Counted from the stretch's first letter, positions 31,999 to 40,723 are shown. The stretch: 64,000 nucleotides of DNA from DATHVR01 sp035461175 (GCA_035461175.1 DATHVR010000030.1:30800-94799), one strand, 5' to 3'. Notes: a model not told the origin generated them from the sequence alone. Made by a program: numbers and translations.

Positions 31999-32679
31999 CT
32001 AATCGGGGGTAAGTGCCGCCGCCATCCGATCGACGTCGATCGACCCGACCCAACCCGACTTGGCGACGTACACCAGTGAGCCGGGATCATTGGCGGGCGG
32101 GGTGAGTCCCTCGGCGGGGGGCACTTCCCTCTCGGGGAGGGCATTGATGGACGCCACGGTTTCGTCGGCGAGACGGCGGATGATGGTGTCGATACGCATG
32201 CTGCGCATGACCCGATCGATGAAATACACGATGAGAACCATCGAGATCACGCCGAGGGTCACGGCCAGGGTGGCCGAGAAGTCGTGGCGGGAGAAGGGGA
32301 TCTCTTCGGTGCCGTGAACGTCGGAGAGGACGAGGAGGGAGTAGACGAAGGTGCCCACCGACGTGCCGATCGTGACCTGCTGATACCGGTCCCGCAAAAG
32401 GCCTTGGGTCACCCGGGGCGACAGTTGGGATGTGGCCAACTGCACCACCACCGCCGTCATGGAGAAGACGACGCCGGCGACGGTGACGGTGGCCGTGGCG
32501 ACGGTGGAGAGAATCGCCCGGGTGGAGTCGACCGTGGTCGGCAGCAGCCAGGACGAGTCGGCCGGCACCACCCCGTCCATCCACCGAGCTCCCCAGGCGA
32601 GCAGCCCCAGGCCGATGATGAGGGTGATCGGCACGAGGAAGAGGCTGTCCCGGATGCGCTCGTAGATCGAGGTGATCAA
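31999..32679 (-). CDS. DUF2254 membrane protein, N-terminal half (truncated by in-frame stop)
   Basis: 226 residues. There are about four membrane segments: 'LFLVPITLIIGLGLLAWGARW', 'ILSTVATATVTVAGVVFSMTAVVVQLA', 'IGTSVGTFVYSLLVL' and 'FSATLAVTLGVISMVLIVYFIDRVM'. DUF2254 proteins are normally ~430 residues, so this and the next frame together make one full-length protein. Function of the family is unknown. The frame ends ...LTPD-TAG, and the rest follows in the same frame. Starts at ATG 32679, 10 bases after the SDR gene stop region on the same strand. Confidence 0.7.
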   Translation of the reverse strand: MITSIYERIRDSLFLVPITLIIGLGLLAWGARWMDGVVPADSSWLLPTTVDSTRAILSTVATATVTVAGVVFSMTAVVVQLATSQLSPRVTQGLLRDRYQQVTIGTSVGTFVYSLLVLSDVHGTEEIPFSRHDFSATLAVTLGVISMVLIVYFIDRVMRSMRIDTIIRRLADETVASINALPEREVPPAEGLTPPANDPGSLVYVAKSGWVGSIDVDRMAAALTPD

Positions 32680-32689
32680 GGTCGGTTCC

Positions 32690-33373
32690 TCACGGCGCCA
32701 GGCTCCGTCCGCCTCCGACCACGAATACGTGCCCGGTGATGTAGCCGGGCCGGACCATCCACGCCACCAGGTCGGCGATCTCTTCCGGCTCGCCCATCCT
32801 TCCCAGGGGGATGTTGGACACCATCTTCTGGCGGATCTCCTCGGGGATCGCCATCGACATCTCGGTGGCGATCAAACCGGGGGCGATGGCGTTGACGCGC
32901 ACGCCGGGAGCCAATTCCAGCGCCAGGGCCCGGGTCAGTCCCACCACGCCCCCCTTGGACATCGAATAGTTGAACTGGCCGAAGTTGCCCAGGTAGGCGC
33001 GGGAGGCGAGGTTGACGATCGAGCCGCCCGCCGTCATTCGGGGTGCCAGTGCCTGGCAGAGCCGGTAGGGGGCGCCCAGGTTCACATCGAGAACGGCAGC
33101 CACGTCGGCTTCGGTGAGGTTGACGAGCCGGGCGTCACGGGTGATTCCGGCGTTGTTAACGACCACCTCGAGTCGGCGGTTGCCGATGACGTCGGCGACG
33201 GCGGCGATGCCCTCGGGGCGGGTGAGGTCGACCTGGACGGGCTCGAAGCTGGTCTCGGCCAGGGCGTCACCGATGTCGACACCGATGACGGCAAAGCCTT
33301 CTGCTTCCAGCCGCTCGCCGATCGCCCGGCCGATTCCCCGGGCGGCTCCGGTCACCACGGCCAGGCTGGTCAT
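32690..33373 (-). CDS. Short-chain dehydrogenase, FabG-like 3-oxoacyl reductase
   Basis: 227 residues. 'VVTGAARGIGRAIGERL' (TGxxxGIG NAD(P) motif), 'VVNNAGITRDARL' (NNAG), 'GSIVNLASRAYLGNFGQFNYSMSKGG' with catalytic Ser, Tyr and Lys, and 'NAIAPGLIATEM' are all present. This is the FabG/PhaB type that reduces or oxidises 3-oxoacyl thioesters. It is the last gene of a minus-strand cluster: thiolase, CaiB transferase, degenerate SDR, then this. It overlaps the SDR-like gene by four bases (33370-33373). Confidence 0.88.
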   Translation of the reverse strand: MTSLAVVTGAARGIGRAIGERLEAEGFAVIGVDIGDALAETSFEPVQVDLTRPEGIAAVADVIGNRRLEVVVNNAGITRDARLVNLTEADVAAVLDVNLGAPYRLCQALAPRMTAGGSIVNLASRAYLGNFGQFNYSMSKGGVVGLTRALALELAPGVRVNAIAPGLIATEMSMAIPEEIRQKMVSNIPLGRMGEPEEIADLVAWMVRPGYITGHVFVVGGGRSLAP

Positions 33374-33804
33374 GGCAGCGCCTTTCCGAGATGAGCGGCG
33401 TCGAGGCGGACCACCTCTCCGGTGGGACCGGCCGGATGCAAGAGGTGGCCGACCCAGCGGGCCACCGTCTCGGCCGGGGTGTCATCGCCGACGGCAATCA
33501 CGTTCACCACCGCTCCCTTGCGGCTCAACTCGATGGCGGCGGTGCGGGCGGCGGACAGGAGGCCGGTGGCGACCATCGCCGAAAGGGCACCGCGGCGGCC
33601 CAGCAGGTCGTCGCCGTGAACGATGTAGACGATCGGGCTCCCGGCCACGGCCGCCTCCTGGCTGGCGGTGAAGGCCGAAATCAGCGCCCCCCGGGCCGCC
33701 TCCCAATCCGTCACCCGGTCCGAGGCTTCGAATACCAGGCCGGAGCGGGGCAGGCCGAGTGGCTCGAGGTGCTCTTGCAGCCGGGGCGAGACGAGCAGAC
33801 GCAT
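33370..33804 (-). CDS. Degenerate SDR-like protein lacking cofactor and catalytic motifs
   Basis: 144 residues. The C-terminal two thirds ('IVYIVHGDDLLGRRGALSAMVATGLLSAARTAAIELSRKGAVVNVIAVGDD...GEVVRLDAA') follows the SDR pattern of strand, 'IELS' helix and 'VNVIA' strand, but has no Gly-rich nucleotide motif and no Tyr-x-x-x-Lys. It is therefore unlikely to be a dehydrogenase on its own. It sits between the CaiB transferase and an intact SDR that overlaps it, so it may be a non-catalytic partner. Start ATG 33804 has a TATCGT box 7 nt upstream, close to the CaiB stop. Confidence 0.68.
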   Translation of the reverse strand: MRLLVSPRLQEHLEPLGLPRSGLVFEASDRVTDWEAARGALISAFTASQEAAVAGSPIVYIVHGDDLLGRRGALSAMVATGLLSAARTAAIELSRKGAVVNVIAVGDDTPAETVARWVGHLLHPAGPTGEVVRLDAAHLGKALP

Positions 33805-33809
33805 CGAGC

Positions 33810-34997
33810 TCACGATACGACCACGGCCCCCGCTGCCACGAGTCGATCGATCTCCTTCTGGTCGGCGCCGAGCTCGGCCAGCACTTCCCGAGTGTCCCCG
33901 CCCAGCACCGGAGCCGGTCGGGTGGCGAGGGCCGGTTGGCCGTCGATCCGCAGCGGCGAGCCGATCCCGCGCACCGGGCCGGCCCGGGGATGTTCGGTTT
34001 CGATCAGCATCTCGTTGTGGCACACCTGGGGATCGGCGGTCACCGAGGCCAGATCGAGCAGGCGGCCCACCGGCAGCCCGGCCGCCTCCAGGCGGGTTAC
34101 CCACTCCTCCGCGGTTCGCCGGCGGAAGATCCCTTCCAGCTCCGCCACCAGCCGGACACGATCGTCCATCCGCTCCTGGTTGGTCGGGTAGCGCTCGGCC
34201 AGATCGGGTCGTTCCAGCTCCCGGCACAGGATCTGAAAATGCCGGTCGGAGACGATGGCCAGGGCGAAGTGGCCGTCGGAGGCGGCGAATATCTGGTTGG
34301 GGGCGAGGAAGGGCGAGGCGGTCCCGGTTCGCTCCGGCTGCTCCTCTCGAGCGAAGTACAGCGCCCACCATCCCGATTGGACCGAGAGAAGTCCGTCGCG
34401 CAGCGATACGTCGACCCGCCGGCCCCGGCCGGTTCGTTCCCTCTCCACCAGGGCGGCACACACGGTGAGGGCGGCGTTGGTGGCAGCCACGTAGTCGCCG
34501 ATCGTGGTGGCGGTCTTCTGGGGCGGATCGCCGGGGTGGCCGGTGAGCGAGACCATCCCCGACTCGGCCTGGAAGATCACGTCGATTCCCGCCCGGTCGG
34601 CGTAAGGGCCGTCGGATCCGAAGGCCGACACCACGGCGTAAACCACCGCCGGGTTCATCCGCCGCAGACCGGCCTCGTCGTATCCCATCCGCTCCATCGC
34701 CCCCGAGCGCAGGTTGTTGACGACGACGTCGGCTCCTTCCACCAGTCGGTCGAGCCAGGGGCGGGCGTCGGGGTGTTTGGGATCGATCGCCAGCGAGCGC
34801 TTGCCCCGGTTTACCGCCATGAAGAAGACCGACTCCCCGCCCAGGTACGGGCCGAAGCCGCGTCCCAGGTCTCCGGCGGGGGGCTCGATCTTGACCACCT
34901 CGGCTCCCAGGTCGGCCAGCAGCATCCCGGCGTAGGGTGCCGCGATCAGGTTGCCGAACTCGACCACCCGGACGCCGGAGAGGGGGCCGGCGGTCAC
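33810..34997 (-). CDS. CaiB/BaiF family CoA transferase (type III)
   Basis: 395 residues from GTG 34997, overlapping the thiolase stop (GTGA). 'GVRVVEFGNLIAAPYAGMLLADLGAEVVKIEPP' is the family opening, 'FFMAVNRGKRSLAID' follows, and the catalytic Asp lies in 'FQAESGMVSLTG'-neighbouring 'GIDVIFQA' region by family analogy. 'GRGRRVDVSLRDGLL' is the next conserved block. Family III enzymes move CoA between carboxylic acids. With the thiolase and SDR it suggests breakdown or activation of a CoA-linked acid; the acid is not identified. Confidence 0.9.
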   Translation of the reverse strand: MTAGPLSGVRVVEFGNLIAAPYAGMLLADLGAEVVKIEPPAGDLGRGFGPYLGGESVFFMAVNRGKRSLAIDPKHPDARPWLDRLVEGADVVVNNLRSGAMERMGYDEAGLRRMNPAVVYAVVSAFGSDGPYADRAGIDVIFQAESGMVSLTGHPGDPPQKTATTIGDYVAATNAALTVCAALVERERTGRGRRVDVSLRDGLLSVQSGWWALYFAREEQPERTGTASPFLAPNQIFAASDGHFALAIVSDRHFQILCRELERPDLAERYPTNQERMDDRVRLVAELEGIFRRRTAEEWVTRLEAAGLPVGRLLDLASVTADPQVCHNEMLIETEHPRAGPVRGIGSPLRIDGQPALATRPAPVLGGDTREVLAELGADQKEIDRLVAAGAVVVS

Positions 34998-36202
34998 GCC
35001 ACCTCGACGATGGCAGCGATTCCCTGCCCGACCCCGATGCACATCGTGACGAGACCGTAGCGCCCGCCGCGGCGCCGCAACTCGTGGACCAGCGTCGTGA
35101 GGATCTTGGCGCCGGACGCGCCCAGCGGATGTCCGAGGGCGATCGCCCCGCCGTTGACATTGACGACGGAGGGGTCGAGGCCCAGTTCATCGATCACCGC
35201 CAGCGACTGGGCGGCGAAGGCCTCGTTGAGTTCGATCAGGTCCAGGTCTTCCACCTTCAGGCCGGCTCGCTCCAGGACGAGACGGGTGGCCGGCACCGGT
35301 CCGATCCCCATGATGTCGGGGTCGACTCCGGCGGCGGCCGATGCGACGATACGGGCCATCGGAGTCAGGTCGTGGCGGGCGATACCCGCTTCGGTGGCGA
35401 GCAGCACGGCGGCGGCGCCGTCGTTCATCTGGGATGAATTCCCGGCGGTCACCGTGCCGCCCGAGCGGAACACCGGCCGTAGTCCGCCCAGCGCCTGCAT
35501 CGAGGTGTCGGATCGGGGACCCTCGTCCACCTCGACCAGGCGCTGTTGGCGTCCCCGGTGGTCGGCGGGGGCTTCGATGGGCACGATCTCGGCGTCGAAG
35601 CGGCCCGATTCGATGGCGGCCAGTGCCCGGCGATGCGACTCGAGGGCGAATTCGTCCTGAGCCTGGCGTCCGATGTGCCACCGCTCGGCCACCTCCTCGG
35701 CCGTCTCGCCCATCGCCAGGCAGCCGTGCAGGGTGCTCATGCGGGGATTGACCAGCCGCCAGCCGAGGGTGGTGTCGGCTACTTCGGGTGTTCCGGTCGG
35801 GAACGCGCGGTCGGGTTTCATCATCACGAACGGTGCCCGGCTCATCGATTCGGATCCTCCCGCCACCATCACCTCGCCCCAACCCGCGGCGAGGGCATGG
35901 GCGGAGGTCACCGCCGCCTGCAATCCCGAACCGCACAGCCGGTTGACGGTCATGCCCGGAACGGTGTCGGGTAGCCCGGCCAAAAGCGCCGCCATCCGGC
36001 CCACGTTGCGGTTGTCCTCGCCCGCCTGATTGGCCGCTCCCCAGACGACGTCGGCCACGGCCGAAGGGTCGAGACCGGGGTTGCGCTGCACCAGTGCGGA
36101 GATCGCATGGGAAGCCAGGTCGTCGGGCCGGACATGGGCCAGAACGCCGCCCAGCTTGCCGACGGGAGTGCGGCAGGCGTCGGCGATGAAGATGTCGGTC
36201 AT
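34994..36202 (-). CDS. Acetyl-CoA acyltransferase (thiolase)
   Basis: 402 residues. 'VNRLCGSGLQAAVTSAHAL' holds the acyl-accepting Cys (near residue 89), 'NGGAIALGHPLGASGA' the catalytic His, and 'LVTMCIGVGQGIAAI' the second Cys. 'NEAFAAQ' and 'GRMAALLAGLP' are also conserved. It resembles degradative thiolases such as PcaF/FadA and splits 3-oxoacyl-CoA with CoA. First gene of the four-gene minus-strand operon ending at 32690. Divergent from the DUF4388 gene with 97 bases between. Confidence 0.93.
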   Translation of the reverse strand: MTDIFIADACRTPVGKLGGVLAHVRPDDLASHAISALVQRNPGLDPSAVADVVWGAANQAGEDNRNVGRMAALLAGLPDTVPGMTVNRLCGSGLQAAVTSAHALAAGWGEVMVAGGSESMSRAPFVMMKPDRAFPTGTPEVADTTLGWRLVNPRMSTLHGCLAMGETAEEVAERWHIGRQAQDEFALESHRRALAAIESGRFDAEIVPIEAPADHRGRQQRLVEVDEGPRSDTSMQALGGLRPVFRSGGTVTAGNSSQMNDGAAAVLLATEAGIARHDLTPMARIVASAAAGVDPDIMGIGPVPATRLVLERAGLKVEDLDLIELNEAFAAQSLAVIDELGLDPSVVNVNGGAIALGHPLGASGAKILTTLVHELRRRGGRYGLVTMCIGVGQGIAAIVEVA

Positions 36203-36299
36203 GGGGCGATTCTCGCACCGCTCGCGAAAAGTTGCCCTGTTCGCGCTCAACTGACCGCGCAGAGTGGCCGATAGCACCCCGACAGGCAAGAGGTGAGAA

Positions 36300-37109
36300 A
36301 TGAATCTCTCGGGGACACTTTCAGATTGGACGGTCGGCGATCTCCTCAACGTGATGAAGGTCACGCAGAAGACGGCCAGCCTGCACATCAAGGGAACGCG
36401 CCGCGGCACCATCCACTTCCACGAAGGTCGCGTGGTGGGGGCGGCCCTCGAGGGAGACCCACTCGTCTCGGAGGGTGAGGAGGCCCGCACCGCCGCCGCC
36501 GACACCCTCTACATCTTGTCCAAGGTCGACCAGGGGACCTTCGAAATGGGTCCGTTCGAAGGCGTGGAGTCCACCGGTTGGGACGTGGAGAGCTTGCTTA
36601 CGGACCTCGACGGACTCCGCAGCCTGGAAGATGATCTGACCGGGGCGGGTCTGGTGGACCGCTCCCTCATGCTCCGCGACGAGATCGAGGCCCCGGTCAC
36701 GGTGACGGTCGACGATTGGTGGGCGCTGGCATCGCTGGTCTCGGCTCTCTCGTTCGAACAGCTCGAAGAGGTGTTCGGACGGGGCCGGGCCCTGCGTCTG
36801 CTCCACTCACTCTGGCGGATGGGGCTCGTCGAGATCATCTCCGAGCCCGAGCCGGTCGATCTCGAGCTGCCGGCCGAGCCCGAGGAAGAGGTGCTGGTGG
36901 AGACCGACATCGACGCCGCGGCCGGCGAGGACGAAGATGCCTGGCTCGACGAGATCGCCTCCTCGGCCGAGGTGAGTTCCGGGGCGCCGGTCGTCCACGT
37001 CGCCGCCGAGGCCCGGCGGGTGATGGGTGTGGCCGCACCTGCCTCCACCGTCCTGACCGGCTCGGTGCTGGACGAGATGCGACGCCTGCGGGGGCGCGGC
37101 TCCGACTGA
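36300..37109 (+). CDS. DUF4388 (PATAN-like) protein
   Basis: 269 residues. Residues 1-~110 match DUF4388: 'LSGTLSDWTVGDLLNVMKVTQKTASLHIKG', 'GTIHFHEGRVVGAALEGD', 'FEMGPF'. These domains occur in signalling and gliding-type proteins and have unknown biochemistry. The middle (140-185) looks like a small winged-helix unit ('LEEVFGRGRALRLLHSLWRMGLVEI'), followed by a long acidic linker (190-225, many E/D) and a short basic tail. Ribosome site AAGAGGTGAG precedes the ATG. Role unknown; a regulatory scaffold is possible. Confidence 0.78.
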   Translation: MNLSGTLSDWTVGDLLNVMKVTQKTASLHIKGTRRGTIHFHEGRVVGAALEGDPLVSEGEEARTAAADTLYILSKVDQGTFEMGPFEGVESTGWDVESLLTDLDGLRSLEDDLTGAGLVDRSLMLRDEIEAPVTVTVDDWWALASLVSALSFEQLEEVFGRGRALRLLHSLWRMGLVEIISEPEPVDLELPAEPEEEVLVETDIDAAAGEDEDAWLDEIASSAEVSSGAPVVHVAAEARRVMGVAAPASTVLTGSVLDEMRRLRGRGSD

Positions 37110-37142
37110 GACGGAGCGGCCAGGGTCCGGTAACGTCGGACC

Positions 37143-37787
37143 ATGACCACCAGTCAGCGGCCCCTGTTCGTCGGCATCGCCGGCGGATCCGGGTCGGGTA
37201 AGACGACCATCGCCTCTGCGCTTCTAGAGGCGGTCTCGGGGGTCGCCCTTCTCCAGCACGATGCCTACTACCGCGACCGGCGCGATCTGGCTTTCGACGA
37301 GCGCTCCCGTCTCAACTACGACCATCCCGACTCGCTCGAGACCGACCTCCTGATCCGTCACCTCGACCTACTGGCTCGAGGGGTGGCGATCGAGCGACCG
37401 GTGTACGACTTTTCCATCCATCTGCGGTCCCCGGAGGTGGTGGTGGTGGAACCGACGCAGGCGGTGCTGGTGGAAGGGATCCTCGTGCTGGCCGACAAGG
37501 CGTTACGCGAGCGACTGGACCTGAAGATCTACGTCGACACCGATCCGGATCTGCGGCTCGCCCGCCGGCTCGATCGGGACATCACCGAACGGGGCCGGAC
37601 CGTGGAGTCGGTTCTGGCCCAGTACTTCGAGTCGGTGCGACCGATGCACCTCGAGTTCGTGGAGCCGTCCAAGCGCTACGCCGACCTGATCATTCCCGAG
37701 GGCTACAACCCGCGGGCCGTACAGACGGTGGTGGAGATGCTGCGGGCCGGGCTGACCATGGTGGACGGGGTGGCGGCGCCGATCTGA
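37143..37787 (+). CDS. udk: Uridine kinase
   Basis: 214 residues. Walker A 'GIAGGSGSGKTTIA' at residues ~11-24, 'HDAYYRDRRDLAF', 'NYDHPDSLETDLLIRHL', 'PVYDFSIHLR', and 'LVEGILVLADKALRE' are the uridine kinase signatures. 'RDITERGRTVESVLAQYFESVRPMHLEFVEPSKRYADLIIP' is the usual C-terminal half. It phosphorylates uridine and cytidine for pyrimidine salvage. The ATG has TAACGT 6 nt upstream and no ribosome site, consistent with leaderless expression. Confidence 0.93.
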   Translation: MTTSQRPLFVGIAGGSGSGKTTIASALLEAVSGVALLQHDAYYRDRRDLAFDERSRLNYDHPDSLETDLLIRHLDLLARGVAIERPVYDFSIHLRSPEVVVVEPTQAVLVEGILVLADKALRERLDLKIYVDTDPDLRLARRLDRDITERGRTVESVLAQYFESVRPMHLEFVEPSKRYADLIIPEGYNPRAVQTVVEMLRAGLTMVDGVAAPI

Positions 37788-37810
37788 GTCGTCCATATAC
37801 TCGCCACCTG

Positions 37811-38641
37811 ATGCCAGTCGAGATCACCCCCGATCACCCCTCGGTGGCCATCCTCGGTGCCGGAGCCATGGGAGAGGCGCTGTTGCGCGGCTTGCTGGCG
37901 GCCGGTTGGGCTTCCGACGAGGTGGGGGCGGCAGTGCGCCGGCCCGAACGGGCCGAGAGAGTGGGCCGGGTAACCGGCTGTCGGGTGACGCTCGATCCCG
38001 CCGACGCCCTGGCCGGGCGCCAGGTGGTGGTGGTCGCCACCAAGCCCCGGGACGTGGCCCGTCTCCTCGACCAGATCCACCAGGCGATCGCCCCGCCGCA
38101 GGTGCTGGTGTCGGTGGCGGCGGGGGTGCCCATAGCTACCTATGAGGGGCGACTGGAGGGAGTGGCGGTGATTCGCGCCATGCCCAACACACCTGCCCTG
38201 GTGGGAGAAGGGGTGACGGGAATCGCCGCCGGGACCCACGCCGACGATGAATCGGTGGCGGCCGCTACCTCGGTTCTCTCGGCCGTGGGCGAGGTGCGGC
38301 GGATGGACGAGTCCCTCATGGATGCCGTCACCGCCGTCTCCGGGACCGGCCCCGCCTACGTCTTTCTCCTCGCCGAGGCTCTGGTCGAGGCGGCCATCCG
38401 CGAGGGCCTGCCCCGGGACACCGCCGAGACGCTCGTCTATCGGACTGTGCGGGGCGCCGGCCATCTCCTGACCGAGACCGGGCTCACGCCCGCCGAGTTG
38501 CGGGGTCAGGTGACCTCGCCCGGCGGGACCACCGCCGCCGCCATCCACATCCTGGAGGAGAAGGGATTCCGGGCCGTGGTCGAGGATGCGGTGCGAGCGG
38601 CGGCCGAGCGCTCCCGCCAGTTGGGTGAGAACAACCAATGA
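37811..38641 (+). CDS. proC: Pyrroline-5-carboxylate reductase
   Basis: 276 residues. 'VAILGAGAMGEALLRGLLAAG' (NADPH site), 'VVVVATKPRDV', 'LVSVAAGVP', 'VIRAMPNTPALVGEGVTGIAAG', and 'DAVTAVSGTGPAYVFLLAEAL' are the ProC signatures. 'QVTSPGGTTAAAIHILEE' closes the protein. It makes the last step of proline synthesis from pyrroline-5-carboxylate. A perfect TATACT -10-like box lies 9 nt before the ATG. The stop overlaps the start of the proline dehydrogenase gene (ATGA), an unusual pairing of synthesis and breakdown. Confidence 0.95.
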   Translation: MPVEITPDHPSVAILGAGAMGEALLRGLLAAGWASDEVGAAVRRPERAERVGRVTGCRVTLDPADALAGRQVVVVATKPRDVARLLDQIHQAIAPPQVLVSVAAGVPIATYEGRLEGVAVIRAMPNTPALVGEGVTGIAAGTHADDESVAAATSVLSAVGEVRRMDESLMDAVTAVSGTGPAYVFLLAEALVEAAIREGLPRDTAETLVYRTVRGAGHLLTETGLTPAELRGQVTSPGGTTAAAIHILEEKGFRAVVEDAVRAAAERSRQLGENNQ

Positions 38642-39546
38642 GCCTCTTCACCCGCGGTGTGGTCGGCGTCACCTCCTGGCCCCCGATCGAGCGGCTGATC
38701 ACCTCCACCTCGGCCGGGCAGGCCCTGGCCCGTCGCTTCGTCGCCGGCGACACCCGGGCCGAGGCCACCGATGTCGCCCGTCGCCTCAACCAGGACCGAC
38801 TCCTCGTGTCGCTCGACCTGATGGGTGAGGCGGTGACGGACCCTGACGGCGTGGCCCGCGCCACCGACGAGTATCTGAAGTGTCTCGAGATGATCCCCTC
38901 CGAGGGGTTGGAAGCCAACATCTCGGTCAAGCTCACCCAGTTGGGACTGGCCTTCGATCCCGCCCTCGCCGCCCAATCGTTGGACCGTCTCGCCACTACT
39001 GCTCGGGAGGCAGGCACCTCCGTCACCGTGGACATGGAGGACTCCCGCTACACCCAGGCCACCGTCGATCTATACGCCGATGCCCAGGCCCGCCACGGCA
39101 ACCTCGGTGTCTGCCTGCAGGCCTACCTCTACCGCACCCCCGCCGACCTCGAGCGGATCCTCCCCCTCGGGGGCCATATCCGGCTGTGCAAGGGAGCCTA
39201 TGTCGAGTCACCCGAGGTGGCCCACCAGGGCTCGGACGAGGTCGACGCCGCCTTCGCCCGCCTGCTCATGGTGCTGATGGAGTTCGAAGAGGTGCGGCCC
39301 GCCATCGCCACCCATGATCCCCGGCTGATCGATCTCACCCTCGACCTGGCCGGGCGGCGCTCCGGTGATTACGAGTTCCAGATGCTTTACGGGGTGCGTC
39401 CCGATGAACAGCAGCGCCTGCGTGGGTTCGGCCACGACCTGCGGGTCTATCTCCCCTTCGGCTCCGCCTGGTACCCCTATCTCACCCGCCGCATGGCCGA
39501 ACGCCCCGCCAACGTCGCTTTCTTCCTCCGCGCGCTGGTCAAATAG
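38638..39546 (+). CDS. Proline dehydrogenase, monofunctional
   Basis: 302 residues. Short TIM-barrel PRODH type: 'NISVKLTQLGLAFDP', 'VTVDMEDSRYTQATVDLY', 'VCLQAYLYRTPADLE', 'IRLCKGAYVESPEVAHQG', 'FQMLYGVRPDEQQRL' and 'RVYLPFGSAWYPYLTRRMAERPANVAFFLRAL'. It oxidises proline to pyrroline-5-carboxylate using FAD, passing electrons to the membrane. The next pathway enzyme is encoded at 13827. It overlaps proC by four bases and is followed two bases after its stop by a composite repeat. Confidence 0.93.
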   Translation: MSLFTRGVVGVTSWPPIERLITSTSAGQALARRFVAGDTRAEATDVARRLNQDRLLVSLDLMGEAVTDPDGVARATDEYLKCLEMIPSEGLEANISVKLTQLGLAFDPALAAQSLDRLATTAREAGTSVTVDMEDSRYTQATVDLYADAQARHGNLGVCLQAYLYRTPADLERILPLGGHIRLCKGAYVESPEVAHQGSDEVDAAFARLLMVLMEFEEVRPAIATHDPRLIDLTLDLAGRRSGDYEFQMLYGVRPDEQQRLRGFGHDLRVYLPFGSAWYPYLTRRMAERPANVAFFLRALVK

Positions 39547-39547
39547 C

Positions 39548-39905
39548 CAAGGGGGGACGACCCCCCTGTAACCCCCCGCCGCCGCTCGTCAGGCCGTCGT
39601 GGTGGTCAGGGCCATCCGCCCACCCGTCACGCGTTTGGACCCCGTCTGTCTCTTGGTGGGGCGACTTCGGGGCCGGCTTCGCCTCGCAGACCCCCGTCTG
39701 GTGACGCGTCTTTGGGGTTCGGGGCCGTACCCCGAACAGACGCCGGTCGCCCGACGGCTATCGCTCTGTTTTTGGTCGGGCGACTTCCGACTTCCGACTT
39801 CCGACTTCCGGCTCACCACCCACCACTCATTACCCATCACACCCACGACTCACTACCCACCACACCCACGACTCACCACCCACCACACCCAACGACCACC
39901 ACCGC
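39548..39905. repeat. Composite intergenic repeat region, G/C hairpin and heptamer arrays
   Basis: This fills most of the 431 bases between the PRODH stop and the PspA gene. It starts with CAAGGGGGGACGACCCCCC and TGTAACCCCC (39548-39577), then GCTCGTCAGGCCGTC and GCCATCCGCC as in the copies at 55057 and 63847. Two imperfect ~22-base direct repeats follow (39646-39668 and 39766-39787), with a perfect hairpin GTTCGGGG/CCCCGAAC (39717-39737) between. Then ACTTCCG x4 (39783-39810) and a C/A-rich array of CTCACCACCCACCA-type units to ~39905. No gene seen; the short open frames here are low complexity. Confidence 0.8.
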
Positions 39906-39977
39906 TCACCGCCCGATGCTTGGCGTAGGCACCATGCCTATGCTCTGAGTAACCGCAAAAGAATCCGGGAGACGAGA

Positions 39978-40691
39978 ATGCTCAAGCGAATTTGGGGCTA
40001 CATCAAGCAACTCTTCAGGGGGATGGCCGAGTCCGCCATGGACCCCGAGGTGGAGGTCGAGCAGGCCATCCAGGAAGCCCGGGCTGCCGACCAGCGCCTG
40101 CGCAACCAGGCCGCCAAAGTCATCGCCCACCGGACCCAGCTCGAAGCCAAGATCGGGCAGGCCGCCGCCGACCTGGGGGAGGCTCGGGAGATGGCCAAGC
40201 AGGCTCTGCTCCGGGCGGAGGAAGCCAAGAACTCCTCCGACGCCGAGGGTGTCGACAAATGGACCCGGGCAGCTCAGTCGCTGGCCATGAAGATCCAGGC
40301 CGCCGAGTCCAACGTCAACGGGCTCAAGGAACAGTACGAGGTAGCACTGCAGCAGTCCGAGGACGCCAAGGACGCGGTGCAACAGAACGCCATGCGGGTT
40401 CAGGAATTGGCCGCCAAGCGGATGCAGCTCCTGGGCAAGCTGGAGCAGGCCAAGATGCAGGAGGCGGTCAACTCGGCCGTCGAGACGATGTCGGCCTCCC
40501 TCGAGCGTGAGGCTCCTTCCCTCAGCAAGGTCGAGGAGAAGATCGAGGGCCGTCTGGCCAGCGCCAAGGCGCACACCGAGCTGCGCGAGGTGACCCCGGC
40601 GGGTGCCGAGCAGGAGCTGAAGGAGGCGGTGTCGCTCACGCAGGCCGATGCCAAGCTGGACGAGCTCCGCAAGGAGCTTGGCCTCAGCTGA
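39978..40691 (+). CDS. PspA/IM30 family membrane-stress protein
   Basis: 237 residues, almost entirely helical coiled coil. 'MLKRIWGYIKQLFRGMAESAMDPEVEVEQAIQEA' is the amphipathic N-terminus and first helix of PspA/IM30, followed by long Ala/Glu/Gln-rich helices with heptads to about residue 200. Proteins of this family bind stressed membranes from the cytoplasm and form ESCRT-III-like rods. Ribosome site GGGAGACGAGA precedes the ATG; a TATGCT box at 39938 could be its promoter. Stands alone between the repeat region and a hairpin. Confidence 0.88.
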   Translation: MLKRIWGYIKQLFRGMAESAMDPEVEVEQAIQEARAADQRLRNQAAKVIAHRTQLEAKIGQAAADLGEAREMAKQALLRAEEAKNSSDAEGVDKWTRAAQSLAMKIQAAESNVNGLKEQYEVALQQSEDAKDAVQQNAMRVQELAAKRMQLLGKLEQAKMQEAVNSAVETMSASLEREAPSLSKVEEKIEGRLASAKAHTELREVTPAGAEQELKEAVSLTQADAKLDELRKELGLS

Positions 40692-40723
40692 TCCCGTCGT
40701 AGCGGGCCCGGACAGCGCCATTC

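Noticed and set aside
39589..39948. Short open frames in the repeat region after proline dehydrogenase
   Set aside because: They are low-complexity translations of ACTTCCG and CTCACCACC arrays without ribosome sites.
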